A stretch of 64,000 nt of DNA, taken from NCBI GenBank assembly GCA_003013855.2, contig ML058484.1, positions 12,532,215 through 12,596,214 of the forward strand, written 5' to 3'. The notes below the pieces were generated by a model. It searched no databases. It saw only the letters and a list, made by a program, of their open reading frames with translations, and had not been told where the DNA came from. Numbering within the stretch: the first letter of the stretch is position 1; each line of letters starts with the position of its first letter. The position numbers and the translations under genes were made by a program. Shown piece by piece: positions 23,701 through 33,049 of the stretch. The stretch comes from Liriodendron chinense (Eukaryota > Streptophyta > Magnoliopsida > Magnoliales > Magnoliaceae).

Positions 23701-25061
23701 AAAAGGCCTTGTCCCTGCGGCCTTCGTCATAAGCCGCATAGTCCAGACTGCAATGAAGAAGACAAAGTATTAATGGAGGAGATAAAGGCGAAACAATGAC
23801 ATACAACTTGCAATCAAGTGCTTACTCTAAGCCATGGCTGAAATAGACCAGCCAGTCTTCGAAGGGAAGTTTATCCTTGAAAGCCCAGAATTGCGGAAGC
23901 TCCGCAAATAACTCATAACAAGCCGGGGAAAAGAAGCCTTCGCTCACCCCCTTTTTCTTCCGAGACAACTCTTCATCACTCAGAACCCACTCATCATATA
24001 TCCTCCCGCGGATCGGGAGACTAGCGATGCGGTTCAAGTCCCATAGCGAGATGCTCATTTCTCCATATGGCAGATGAAATGTGTTGGTGATAGAGCACCA
24101 GTGGTTCAAGAACCCCTTATAAACCCACGGCTCGCAGCAGAAGTAACTCAAGGTGGCCGCAATAGCCTTAAAGAGGCCCACCGCTTTCAAGGTCTCTTTA
24201 TGGCGTTCCAAAATCTGGTTCGCCCATGCCTCATACCAGGGATGAGCAATCAAGTGACTGCGGGTCCGGAAGGCGCCCGATAACCAGATCTCTGTATCGC
24301 CCAGGTGATGAAATCTTTGCCGGAGAGTTTCGAAGTAATGTGTTGGGAAAGGCCGATGGGGGTCCTGATTCGGCTCTAAAAATATCATAAGCTTTGGGTC
24401 CAAGACAGCCTGACGCCTGCCATTCTCAGACAGGGAACAATTGAGAAAAGGCCTAGGGATAGATGTCCACGTCTCCACGCTAAAAAACGAGTTTGCGCGG
24501 CACACATCTGCGGGCTCGATACTGGGAAGAGAGCGATGCTGCTTGAAAACTTCTAGTGGATCTAATATACCCACGTGTATAAGGGTTCCGGATGGCAAGA
24601 GGAGAAGTGACTAAGTTTACGGTTGACCAAATGATCTTCATTTTGTCAGACTTGGACCTGGTCTGTTTCTCCAGGTATACTTGTTTCGCGCCCTTGTCAG
24701 CCCTCTTCGGGCGACCGCGTCTAGCAGATTGGGCGGGGGCCAACGGACTCGCCTCGCCCTCTTCGGAACCTGTTGTCCCGTCGCTTCGGAAGCCCCGCAA
24801 AGGAGCAAACCAGGAGTCCCACTGTTCCTGTGTACCCCTGTCTGGGGGAGGTGGTACAACCCGGTCACAGAGAATCTTCTTTTGCATGTCCTTGGGCAAC
24901 GTTAGTATACGTTTATAGAAATTGAAAGTTTCCGGGGGCAGAAACCATTGGGGATTCTGATCAGATGGGCGAACAGCGTTCCTCGAAGCCGCCCGCTTAC
25001 GCTTTGAAGGAGTCAATGGAGGACCTGAAGGACCAGCCTCAGAAGGGTCGCTATCCATCAT
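20748..25061 (-). CDS. Antisense plant-mobile-domain (PMD) gene inside the Tat element, four exons
   Basis: Proposed exons: 25061-24681, 24610-23826, 23747-21535, 21427-20748, giving about 1352 aa. Introns: 70 bp (GTATAC...TTAG, phase 0, least certain), 78 bp (GTAAGC...TTGCAG, phase 2) and 107 bp (GTATAT...CTTAG, phase 1); every junction keeps the frame. Exon 1 has a basic KRKR cluster and RRGRPKR, an AT-hook-like core, suggesting a nuclear DNA contact. Exon 2 carries the PMD signature (WCSITNTFHLPYGEMSISL, then DLNRIASLPIRGRIYDEW). Exon 3 continues it (ELAGFLAYWLSCVVL, AIAPAVLCSLYRAFGYV), then has an Asp/Gly run at 22570-22435 and a long Ser/Pro/Thr/Glu tail. Exon 4 is predicted coiled coil (EIDDEIARLQAERS...). 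PMDs are known from host proteins MAIN/MAIL1 and from transposons. Its role in the element is unknown. The start ATG (25061) is the first in frame, just after a GCAG that could be a splice acceptor. Confidence 0.82.
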
Positions 25062-25076
25062 AATCTGCGATAGCAC

Positions 25077-25440
25077 ATGAAAAGCTTAGATATAGCTCAA
25101 AGCAAATGCACAAAAGAAATCAACGCTCTCAAAGTTCAAGAGGATGTAAAGTAGTATGCAAAGACGACATAAGCACTGATCAGCGAATCAAGGTCATAGA
25201 AAAATGTATTCGAACTAGCAAAGAAGGAAATAGCACGACAGCATTCACAACCATGACATCATCAACACATACAAACAAGGACGGATAAAAGAAAGAGAAA
25301 ACAACATAATCATCATCCATTAACTGAGATAGGCCCAAAATGTTCGGACTGTCATTTCGATTGTTTAAATGTTAAAGTTAGAGTTTGTCATAAGACAACA
25401 CAAAATTGCGAGATCCCCTTCCCGCGGACAGAAAATGATC
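25077..25440. other. Spacer between the two antisense ORFs
   Basis: 364 bp without supported coding sequence. It would hold the 3' end of the 25441-26068 gene and the 5' end of the PMD gene, or an intron joining them. Confidence 0.4.
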
Positions 25441-26068
25441 TCAGTCTTGCAGCAGAGGAAGAAGCCGAGCCTTCAATTCGTCCACCTTCGCTTGGACCCG
25501 CACTTCCTTAGAAGTCAGGTCCATTAAATGGGAGATGCACTGCTGCACGAGGTCGAAGTGCACGTGTTCAGCATTTGCCCAGTTCCTCACTATGGAGACA
25601 TCGATCGCCAGATCGTCATATTCCCTCAAGGCCTCTCTGATCCTTCTCCAGATGCTGGCGCGATGATCCGGAAACTCGGCCTCCGCCAGTGGGACAGCCC
25701 AAGCCAGGAATCGTCTTTTTGCCCTTTTTTTCCCTCTTTAGAGAGTTAAGCTGGCTCAATAAGGCCAGGAAAGAATCAGCCAAGGGAGGCTCCGCCGCCT
25801 CAAGAAGCTCCAGTTCTTCTGGAAACGAAGAGTCGCCAATAAAACCAAGAATGGCCTCCCTATGCTCATCAAAAGTGGAGGCCATAAGTGAAACATTCCG
25901 GATAGGCTGTAGTATGAGACGAGAATCCGCACCGAGCCTAGATAAAGCCTCAGACACCTCATCATATTGAAAATGGAGGGATGACCAAGCTTCCAGACGA
26001 TTAAGGGAGTCAAAGAGCCGTTGCAAGCAGTCACGAGCTGCGCGTAAGGAGGCATGAGTCGCAACCAT
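25441..26068 (-). pseudogene. Second antisense ORF, helical protein with a frameshift
   Basis: Starts at ATG 26068 (MVATHASLRAARDCL), directly after a TTTTTTCCAG-type polypyrimidine/acceptor sequence, so an upstream antisense exon is possible. The first frame runs to about 25740 (GDSSFPEELELLEAAEPPLA). Past a homopolymer A run (minus strand, about 25722-25735) the coding signal continues one frame over (AEFPDHRASIWRRIREAL, LREYDDLAIDVSIVRNWANA) and ends LLPLLQD at 25441. A one-base slip in the A run explains the break. The composition is amphipathic helix/coiled coil, similar in style to the last exon of the PMD gene, and no known domain was recognised. Frame-preserving substitutions cannot be assessed from one copy. 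Confidence 0.55.
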
Positions 26069-26487
26069 TGTCTGCTGGAAAAAACAAGACTAACAACCCG
26101 ATTTGAGAACCGCGACAATTCGACAAAAGGAGTAAAGAGGAAGCATATGAAGATTATTTACATCAGATCCAAAGTCAATGGAGGCATGCGCAGGTACGTC
26201 TAAACTCTACCTAAATTAATCATGATAATTCCCAGAAAATGTCATTTTTGGTCAGGCATAGCCCAAGATTTAAAGTATATGAGACCCGACACAGCTTCCG
26301 GATAACAATAAATGCACATGAAAATTTATGACGGAAGTGCGGGGCCCCATATCCTTTAAAGTAACGATCCCTGTCGTCACGGGAATAGCTTTGCCCACCC
26401 AAAATGTGGATATAACGGGCAATGTTGGGCCAAATTTACACACGAAAGAGCCCTCAGAAGCAAAAAGTCCAAATCCGGGAAACTGGG

Positions 26488-27115
26488 TGCGCCGGACCCA
26501 GCACACCCCTAAAATAATCAAAATTTGCAAAAAAGATGCAAAGTCGAATATCTGGGTGCATCGACTTCCAACGCACCCTAAAATACAAAAAAAATGGCTA
26601 AGTCCAGTATACGGGTGCGTCACGCCTGACACACCTCGAAATTCGCTGATTTTTTTTAAGTACGATATTTGCGTGCGTCACGCCCAACGCACCCTTAAAA
26701 ACCTAAGGGTTTCCCAACTTGTAACGAGGGGTGCGTTGAGCACAACGCACCCTGAAAATTCCAAAATTTAACCAAGTATGAGTACTTGGGTGCGTTGAGC
26801 GCAACGCACCCTGAAAATTTCAAAATTTAACCAAGTTTGAGTACTTGGGTGCGTTGAGCGCAACGCACCCTGAAAATTCTAAAATTTAACCAAGTTTTAA
26901 TTCTTGGGTGCGTTGAGCGCAACGCACCCTTAAAATCAAGAAATCACCAAGTCATTATTTGGGTGCGTCACGCTTGACGTACCCCAAAAATCCAAGTATT
27001 TGAAATAAAAAGGTGCGCTGGACCTTTTTTGGGTGCGCTGGCGATATTAAATGGGTGCGTTGGAGAATATTTGGGTGCGTCGAAGGCAGAGCAAATGCAC
27101 AGTAAAAAATGAAGA
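26488..27115. repeat. Hairpin-motif array (GGGTGCGTTG / CAACGCACCC)
   Basis: About a dozen inverted pairs of a GGGTGCGT[TC] motif, many able to form 10-bp stems with a 4-nt AGCG loop. From 26729 the unit is regular: starts at 26729, 26788, 26847 and 26906 give an exact 59-bp period, with a fifth at 26961. Units share a TGAAAATT...AAATTTAACCAAGT spacer. The array lies between the antisense genes and the 3' LTR, that is, upstream of the antisense genes and downstream of the sense ones, and the motif recurs in both LTRs. A regulatory role is inference. Confidence 0.85.
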
Positions 27116-27208
27116 ATGAAATGAAATCAAGCTATCTTATCTATTTATAGTGTGGACCCGGGAATCCGATGCGTCGCAATGAACGGTTGTAGGTCCATAG
27201 CAACGCAC

Positions 27209-27220
27209 CGGAGGGGCATC
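27209..27220 (+). promoter_or_regulatory. Polypurine tract of the Tat element
   Basis: CGGAGGGGCATC ends exactly at the first base of the 3' LTR (27221). The purine core with a short CATC tail is the form I know from Tat/Athila PPTs. Confidence 0.75.
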
Positions 27221-27998
27221 TGTTGGGGTCCCAAAAGTCAGTACCCTCTAAAAAAAATCAATTGGGCACGTGCTTCGAGAAAATCCCACAAAATACTACC
27301 CGACGCACCCAAACACCCAGATTTTGCAAAGGATCCAGTACTTAGCCATTTTTTCCGGTGGGCCCCACGGATCACCGTGATCAAAACCGCCCAGAATCAA
27401 GCAGACACGTTCTTCATGAATTATGATAAGCAGTGCATTGGCGATTCGCCGAGAAACGGGCCCCACAAGCCCTCCGTTTCGTAAAACCCAATTTTGCAAG
27501 ACACGGGTACGTCAAGCGCACCCATTTATTCAGTCCAACGCACCCTTAAATTCATGAAAATTCAAGAAGTGTTTCAGGATGTTTTTTACCTCTGACGCAT
27601 CCAAAAAATGGTTTGACGCACCCTAAAAATACCCTCGACGCGTCCATAAATTCAGAAAATACGGAACTGCAATTTCAGGGTGCATTGTACCTCAACGCAC
27701 CCAAAAATAGCCCAACGCACCCGTAAAATCACCAAAACCAGCATGGTATTTTTTGGATGCATTGGACTCCAACGCACCCAGAAATAGCTCGACGCATCCA
27801 TAAAATCAGCACTTTTCAAAATATCAGCACTTTTCAAAATATCATTTTTGGGTGCGTCGGAGCTCCCACGTGCCTATTTGGGGGTGCGTCAAAGACTTTA
27901 TGGGATGCGCCATACGTGGCAGGCCCTCATTGGTCACTGTCCGGTATTTTCGGGTATAAATACCCCTCCTCCTGTTCATTTAGACAGATTGGAACAGA

Positions 27999-28055
<57 letters not shown>

Positions 28056-29415
28056 CTATTATCCCCTGAGTATCTGGGATTTGTCGCCGGAAACCCTCGC
28101 CGGAATCCCTTTCCGACAGCCGGAAAACTTTCCCGGTGACCGAAATTTTTTTCCGATCGCCGGCATCTTCCACCGGAAGGTCACTCTGACCAACACCACC
28201 GTAGGTTCGGATTATAAAAAATCATAAGTGTGAGCACGCACCCGAAAATAGCTTGACGCACCCGAAAATTCAACATCATTCAGATATGTATTTTCAGGGT
28301 GCATTGGACTCCCACGCACCTGAAAATAGCTTGACGCACCTGAAAATTCAACAAAAAGCGGATTTGTATTTTCAGGGTGCATTGGACCCCAACGCACCTG
28401 AAAATTACCCCACGCATCCGTAAAATCAACATAATTTAAACATGTATTTTCAAGGTGCGTTGGACTCCCACGCACCCATAAATTATGTCCCACGCACTCA
28501 AAAAATCAGCCAATTCCAGAATATGTTCATGGGTGCATCGGACTCAATTTTAAGTGTTTTCAAGTGCCACTTGAGCCTATTTTGGATATTTCGAGCGTTC
28601 CGGACGCAATGGAATGGTCAAATGGACATTTCAGGAATCTTTAAATGAGCAGAATTGTGTATCTTCAAAGTTCAATATGACTCGACACGATGAACGAAAT
28701 GACTTCTCGAAAGAGACGCCACCAGCATCCAGAACTATGCAAACATGTCATCATTTATATTTACTGTAAAGATGTGACCTGATTTGAGTCGAAAGCTAGA
28801 CAAACGGGACTATGGTTATCACGATAAACCATACAAAAGAGTTTCAATTCACTACAAAATAATTGTTATGAACTGCCACAACACAACAGTCGATGCCCTA
28901 CCCATTAAAAACGGCATCCGTTGGTTGGGCTACGCAGGTATACACAACTGCAGAGTGGACTTCTCGAGGTCACCTGTCCATACATTGACAGGCGCAGGCC
29001 TAGAGTCGTCCTTCTCAGTCATAAACCCTGATAGTCTCAGCCCAGATCTCCGGCCAAAACATGGGACATAGACATCTGACTAATACAAAGATGGTTCGGT
29101 CCATAACAAAATAAATACAGGTCTCTATGACCACAAACTCTCAGACCATAGTCCCTGCTGACTAGTCTTTTGCCTTTTAATCAAGGGTCATCGATCATTC
29201 GATGTAATTAAGGGCTCGTGCCAGATCACGGCCTGGAATGTACAAGATCTCTGGATCTCTGGAATAAAATTCGCCTTGCGATATCTCTCCTTGTGTACTT
29301 TTATGAATGCTTGTGATTGTCTATGAATGTTTCCGTTATTCAGAACCCCAAAGCAACAAAACTCCACATTTCAAGGAAAATGTCCCCTTTGGAGTTCATT
29401 TTTCTAGTTCTAACA
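27221..29415 (+). repeat. 3' LTR of the Tat element
   Basis: About 2195 bp, collinear with the 5' LTR. Its (GA)n leader tract spans about 28002-28052 (roughly 50 bp) against 27 bp in the 5' LTR, which accounts for most of the length difference. TATAAATA is at 27955-27962 and AATAAA at 29263-29268. It ends with the canonical CA that the 5' copy has lost. Confidence 0.92.
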
Positions 29416-29529
29416 GATACTTCATTACTAAGTTGTATACCTCTATAAATAATCCTTTTGGGACTACATCAATATATAGAAAACTGAAGGATAATTCTCC
29501 ATCATCTATAGCATTTTCATGTTCTATCA

Positions 29530-29541
29530 TGGTATCAGAGC
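29530..29541 (+). promoter_or_regulatory. PBS of the outer element
   Basis: TGGTATCAGAGC, the initiator tRNA-Met primer site, begins at the base immediately after the 5' LTR end (TATCA, 29525-29529). Exact adjacency to the LTR end confirms the LTR border. Confidence 0.9.
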
Positions 29542-30827
29542 GGGTTTGATCCAAGGCCATCTCATCCACCCTTGGATGAGATGGGGTTATTGTCTAGATC
29601 ATCTAATCCTTGATCTCCCATTACGTCCGCAGCCCATCTCCATCTCTTATAATCTCAATTGACCTCGTTCCCAAACCCTATCTTCACCGCTACAAACACC
29701 AAATCCTATTGGTGTCTTAAAACCCCATTTCTGGTGTCGTCTATATCGATGATTGCAACCGCCATTGCGGCACTTGAAAATGGAAAACTCTTTGCCCTGT
29801 CATCTCCAAAATCCCCTTGTGCCCAATCCCGCGCCCTCATTGTCCCTGTCGGTACCCCCCATTGCTGGAATCCCGACCACCTCTGTCGTCACTACTGCTA
29901 TTGTTCTATTCTATATCTGTTTGAAACCCATTCCAGATTTGTCGAAATCCCATCTAGACCTGACGTTGCTGTTGGCCATCTTCATTCCTACACTTCACCC
30001 ACGAACGACACCAACTTTTCCTGTGAAAATCCCTCAGTGCCACCTCTATGGCATCTTCTGTGGCAAGTTAGTTGTCCGTCCATTATTGTCCATAAGCTGC
30101 ACACCTCAAACCCATTTTCGCCTTTGCATGCACACGTCATCTTCTCTAACACTCCACTCAGTCGGCAGCCCTTGCACCAGAAATCCTTGCGCCACTGTCA
30201 TGTGCTCCAACTACCGGTGCACCTTCTACTCGTTCTGCAGATCTCTTCCTACACATGTCTCAAATCTCTGAGATCTGTGCCCCCTCCTTTTGGGGACTAA
30301 CTCTAATTTGGTACTCTCTGGATCACACTTGTCCATATTTTCCTGAGATCAGAGTGGGTTGATCTAGTCCATTGATTAATGGGCCTCCAAAAGTTGTGGT
30401 CCTTGTCACCACCCAGTCAGCAGGACTATTGTCCACTACTGCTAGACTCTGGCAACTCCAGCGCCTCTGTCGCGCCTTGGTATTGCACCACTCTCACAGT
30501 CCCGTAGCCCTGATGCCATCTCTACAACACCCCACAATCGTGCTTTTGCCGCATATCATATCAAATCTCGCTTAGCCATCATCCAAACCAGTCGCTAGCC
30601 TAGAAGAGAAGATCTCTTCTCAGCAGCTGCCACATCTCGAGTGGCTTTCACACATCATCGTCTCTAGATAGCAACCATCCCTTGTAGACGCTGTCGTCTA
30701 AATCCATATTTGCATCCCTGGATCCGGAAACCCCAAATCCGACCCAAGTCGCTATTGCGCCTCTATTGCCGCACTTAATATAGCAACCCCATATCCGATA
30801 AGATCCATACATATGCCCCATACGCTC
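29542..30827 (+). other. Internal region of the outer element, no recognised gene
   Basis: ORFs at 29659-30300 and 29753-30271 overlap in different frames, are Ser/Pro/Leu-rich and show no retroelement domain. I read this as the long non-coding leader of the element. 31424-32566 is of the same kind, with CATCTTTGGTAC- and CTTCGACCATC-type short repeats at 32040-32210. Confidence 0.45.
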
Positions 30828-30835
30828 CTGATTAG

Positions 30836-31415
30836 TAGGGCTGAAAGTCGGGCAGGTCGGGTCAGGTTGGTGCTCAACCCTAACCTAACCCAGGGTTTCT
30901 ATATCTCAACCCTAACCCAACCCAACCCAAACTCGGGTAAGGAATTCTCAACCTAAGCCCAACCCAAGTGGGCTCGGTCGGGTTGATCAGTTTGGTCGGG
31001 TTGATACATGCTAATATTTTCATTATTACATTAGTCTATTACGTTTCAATACACATCTTATTTTTTGTATCTATAGTTTTATTAATTTTATATGTAGTTA
31101 TTTATTGCAAAGAACTTTACTTTTTCTAAACAAATAAGCTAAAATACAGGATAACTACTCCTTTAACATTCAACTATATCAAATTTCAAACATCATAAGT
31201 TTACTTAACTAAAGTATGATAAAATTATAAGTAACTTGTATATAGATCAGGTTCGGGTTGGGTCGGGCAACCCGATACCTCAACCCATGCCCAACCCAAA
31301 CTTTGTCGGGTTGGTGTTTTCATAGCCCAAGCTCAAGATCGGGTTCGATAGTTCCTGCCCAAGCCTAACCCAATGTCGGGTCGGTTGGGTTGAACTCGAC
31401 CGACTTTCAGCCCTA
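30836..31415. mobile_element. hAT-type MITE, 580 bp
   Basis: Terminal inverted repeat TAGGGCTGAAAGTCGG at the left, and its complement (one mismatch) CCGACTTTCAGCCCTA at the right. A perfect 8-bp target duplication CTGATTAG (30828-30835 and 31416-31423) defines hAT-type integration. The arms are rich in GGGTCGGGTTGG / CCAACCCGACC and the centre is AT-rich. No transposase is present, so it is non-autonomous. It is nested in the outer LTR element. Confidence 0.92.
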
Positions 31416-32391
31416 CTGATTAGGTCCAGGCCCTGACCGCCGATTAGATCTGGGCTTGCCGTTACTCAGATCAGGACTTGCTTTCAGATTTGGCCCTGCA
31501 TGTCGATCAAGCCCTATGTGTTGAACGGACAGTCATCTGTCGAATGGATGGTTCCCACTACATACAACCTCCTGTTGATAGCATTTACTGCTCTGGGCTC
31601 TTCCAGCCCTTAGGGTTTCTTCTTCCAAGAATATTTGTCGTTCAAGTTCGTCCATTTGTCGATGCCATAGCAGAGGTCGTCATCGCCACTCAAGGGCAAC
31701 GACCAAATTCATCACCACCTACATCTATCCTTGCTGTTTTTCTCGACAACACCTTGATCCAAGGCCAAAACCCTTTTGGATCTTTCAACACCCTTAGGTT
31801 AGGTGCATCCTCCATCTTATTTGGCATCATATCATGTTTTATCAGGACCTTTCGGTTCAATCATTGAGTCCATTCCTTCGCAAATCGTCATTTGATGTTG
31901 CGACGCAATCCAAAATGCAGTACAATTCTTATTATCGCCGCTAGTCATCAATGATCTGAGGCTAGCAGAGCTCCTTCTCTCTGCAATATCTAGGCCCGTA
32001 TCGTATCCCCGTCACGCATCTGCTCTTCTGGTACCCTTGTCTTCGGTTCACTATGTCTCTGACCATTATCTGTAGACACTGCGTCTTCGGCAATCATTTG
32101 AATGTCTGGTGCACTGCGTCTTCGATTCACTATGTCTTCGACCATCGTCTTTGGCGTACTATGCCTCCGGCCATCATCTGCGCCTCTAGCCATCATCTTT
32201 GGTACCGCATCCTGAAGACACCGCATATATAAATGGTTTTTTTTCCTCAGTTTTGAAATCACCCATCTGAGTCAGAATGACATCTATGTTGAGGGTCATC
32301 TGATTTCTGTTTATCAAATAGCTCATCATTCTGTACGGTACTTCTAGCATTTTTCTCTACACCAGGAAAATGTGATATGTCTCGTGTCCAA

Positions 32392-32433
32392 TGCAATTGG
32401 TGTAAGAACTTCAGCCATCTCGCAACGACCTAT
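32392..32433 (+). pseudogene. Relic gag zinc knuckle in the outer element
   Basis: An in-frame stretch after ATG at 32377 reads QCNWCKNFSHLATTY: C-x2-C-x4-H-x4 with the final Cys replaced by Tyr. This pattern is typical of the copia gag nucleocapsid. It is the only coding trace of known type in the element and supports a copia origin. Confidence 0.55.
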
Positions 32434-32566
32434 GGTCAAATCATTTGGCTTCGTGGTTTTCTTTTAAATTTTGGAATTGATCTCTCTATTTTTATGTTTC
32501 ATGAAAAGACAATAGCCTAACACTCTTTTCTAATACACAAACTATAGAGGGTTAATCCCCCACATT

Positions 32567-32578
32567 AGTTTGAGGGGG
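32567..32578 (+). promoter_or_regulatory. Polypurine tract of the outer element
   Basis: A purine run (TTTGAGGGGG) ends exactly where the 3' LTR starts with TGATAGC at 32579, the expected position for the plus-strand primer. Confidence 0.75.
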
Positions 32579-32814
32579 TGATAGCTAGGTTCCTTCATTA
32601 CTAAGTCACTTTATTACTAAGTTACTTCATTGCTAAGTCACTTCATTACTAAGTTACTTCATTGCTAAGTTACTTCAGTACTAAGCTACTTCATTGCTAG
32701 GATACTTCATTACTAAGTTGTATACCTCTATAAATAACCCATTTAAGACTACATCAATATATAGAAAACTCAAAGAGAATTCTCCATCATCTATAGCATT
32801 TTCCTATTTTATCA
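32579..32814 (+). repeat. 3' LTR of the outer element (236 bp)
   Basis: Matches the split 5' LTR over its length, ending with the shared CTCTATAAATAA TATA box (32727-32738; also about 29441-29452) and CATCTATAGCATTTTC. It holds about nine 16-17-bp tandem units (TACTTCATTGCTAAGT type), against about five in the 5' LTR, which explains the length difference. Confidence 0.85.
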
Positions 32815-32819
32815 TTTAG

Positions 32820-33046
32820 TGCATAGGATGCTTAAATTGTACATAAGATGAGTGGCTCAGATCTATGTCACGTGTGTCATTTAGTTGGAACCAACTACCA
32901 CGTGGAACTTATAACATTAGGCTATATTCATGGGATAGTCTACACCAAATGTGGCACACCTTGTCAATAAAGCATATCTATAAAATCACAATGATTAAGT
33001 AAATCTTAGATATTCAAATGATATATATGAAACTGATGATTAAAAC
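32820..33046. other. Intergenic AT-rich DNA
   Basis: No gene or repeat border recognised between the LTR nest and the next transposon. Confidence 0.4.
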
Positions 33047-33049
33047 TAA

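Larger units (their letters stand above)
10858..29415 (+). mobile_element. Tat-lineage Ty3/gypsy retrotransposon with antisense genes, 18.6 kb
   Basis: Begins TGTTGGGGTCCC and ends TCTAACA, with the perfect 5-bp duplication GATAC at 10853-10857 and 29416-29420. The parts in order are: 5' LTR 10858-13022, PBS 13026-13043, gag-pro-pol 13402-20287, a convergent antisense gene block 26068-20748, a hairpin-repeat region 26488-27110, PPT, and 3' LTR 27221-29415. The domain order RT, RNase H, archaeal-type RNase H, integrase, without a chromodomain, marks the Tat lineage (Ogre/Retand/Grande relatives). A hand comparison of the LTRs gives about 45 substitutions over about 2.15 kb (near 2%), so the insertion is fairly recent, yet gag-pol is already inactivated by stops and frameshifts. 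Confidence 0.93.
10780..32814 (+). mobile_element. Non-autonomous LTR element (outer host of the nest)
   Basis: Starts TGATAGCTAGG and ends TATCA, flanked by the perfect 5-bp duplication TTTAG (10775-10779 and 32815-32819). The 5' LTR is split by the 18.6-kb Tat element: the left part is 10780-10857 and the right part 29421-29529. The 3' LTR is 32579-32814. Removing the Tat insertion and the hAT MITE leaves a parent of about 2.9 kb. It has an initiator-Met PBS directly after the 5' LTR and a purine tract before the 3' LTR but no protease, RT or integrase. Only a relic zinc knuckle near its 3' end hints at copia-type gag. It therefore probably moved with enzymes from another element. Confidence 0.9.

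Noticed and set aside
26729..27060. CRISPR-like regular palindromic repeats
   Set aside because: Plant nuclear DNA; units are head-to-tail 59-bp tandem copies with conserved rather than unique spacers, and no cas genes.
29659..30300. 213-residue ORF in the outer LTR element as a gag candidate
   Set aside because: Low-complexity Ser/Pro/Leu composition, overlapping ORF of similar length in another frame, no gag motif.
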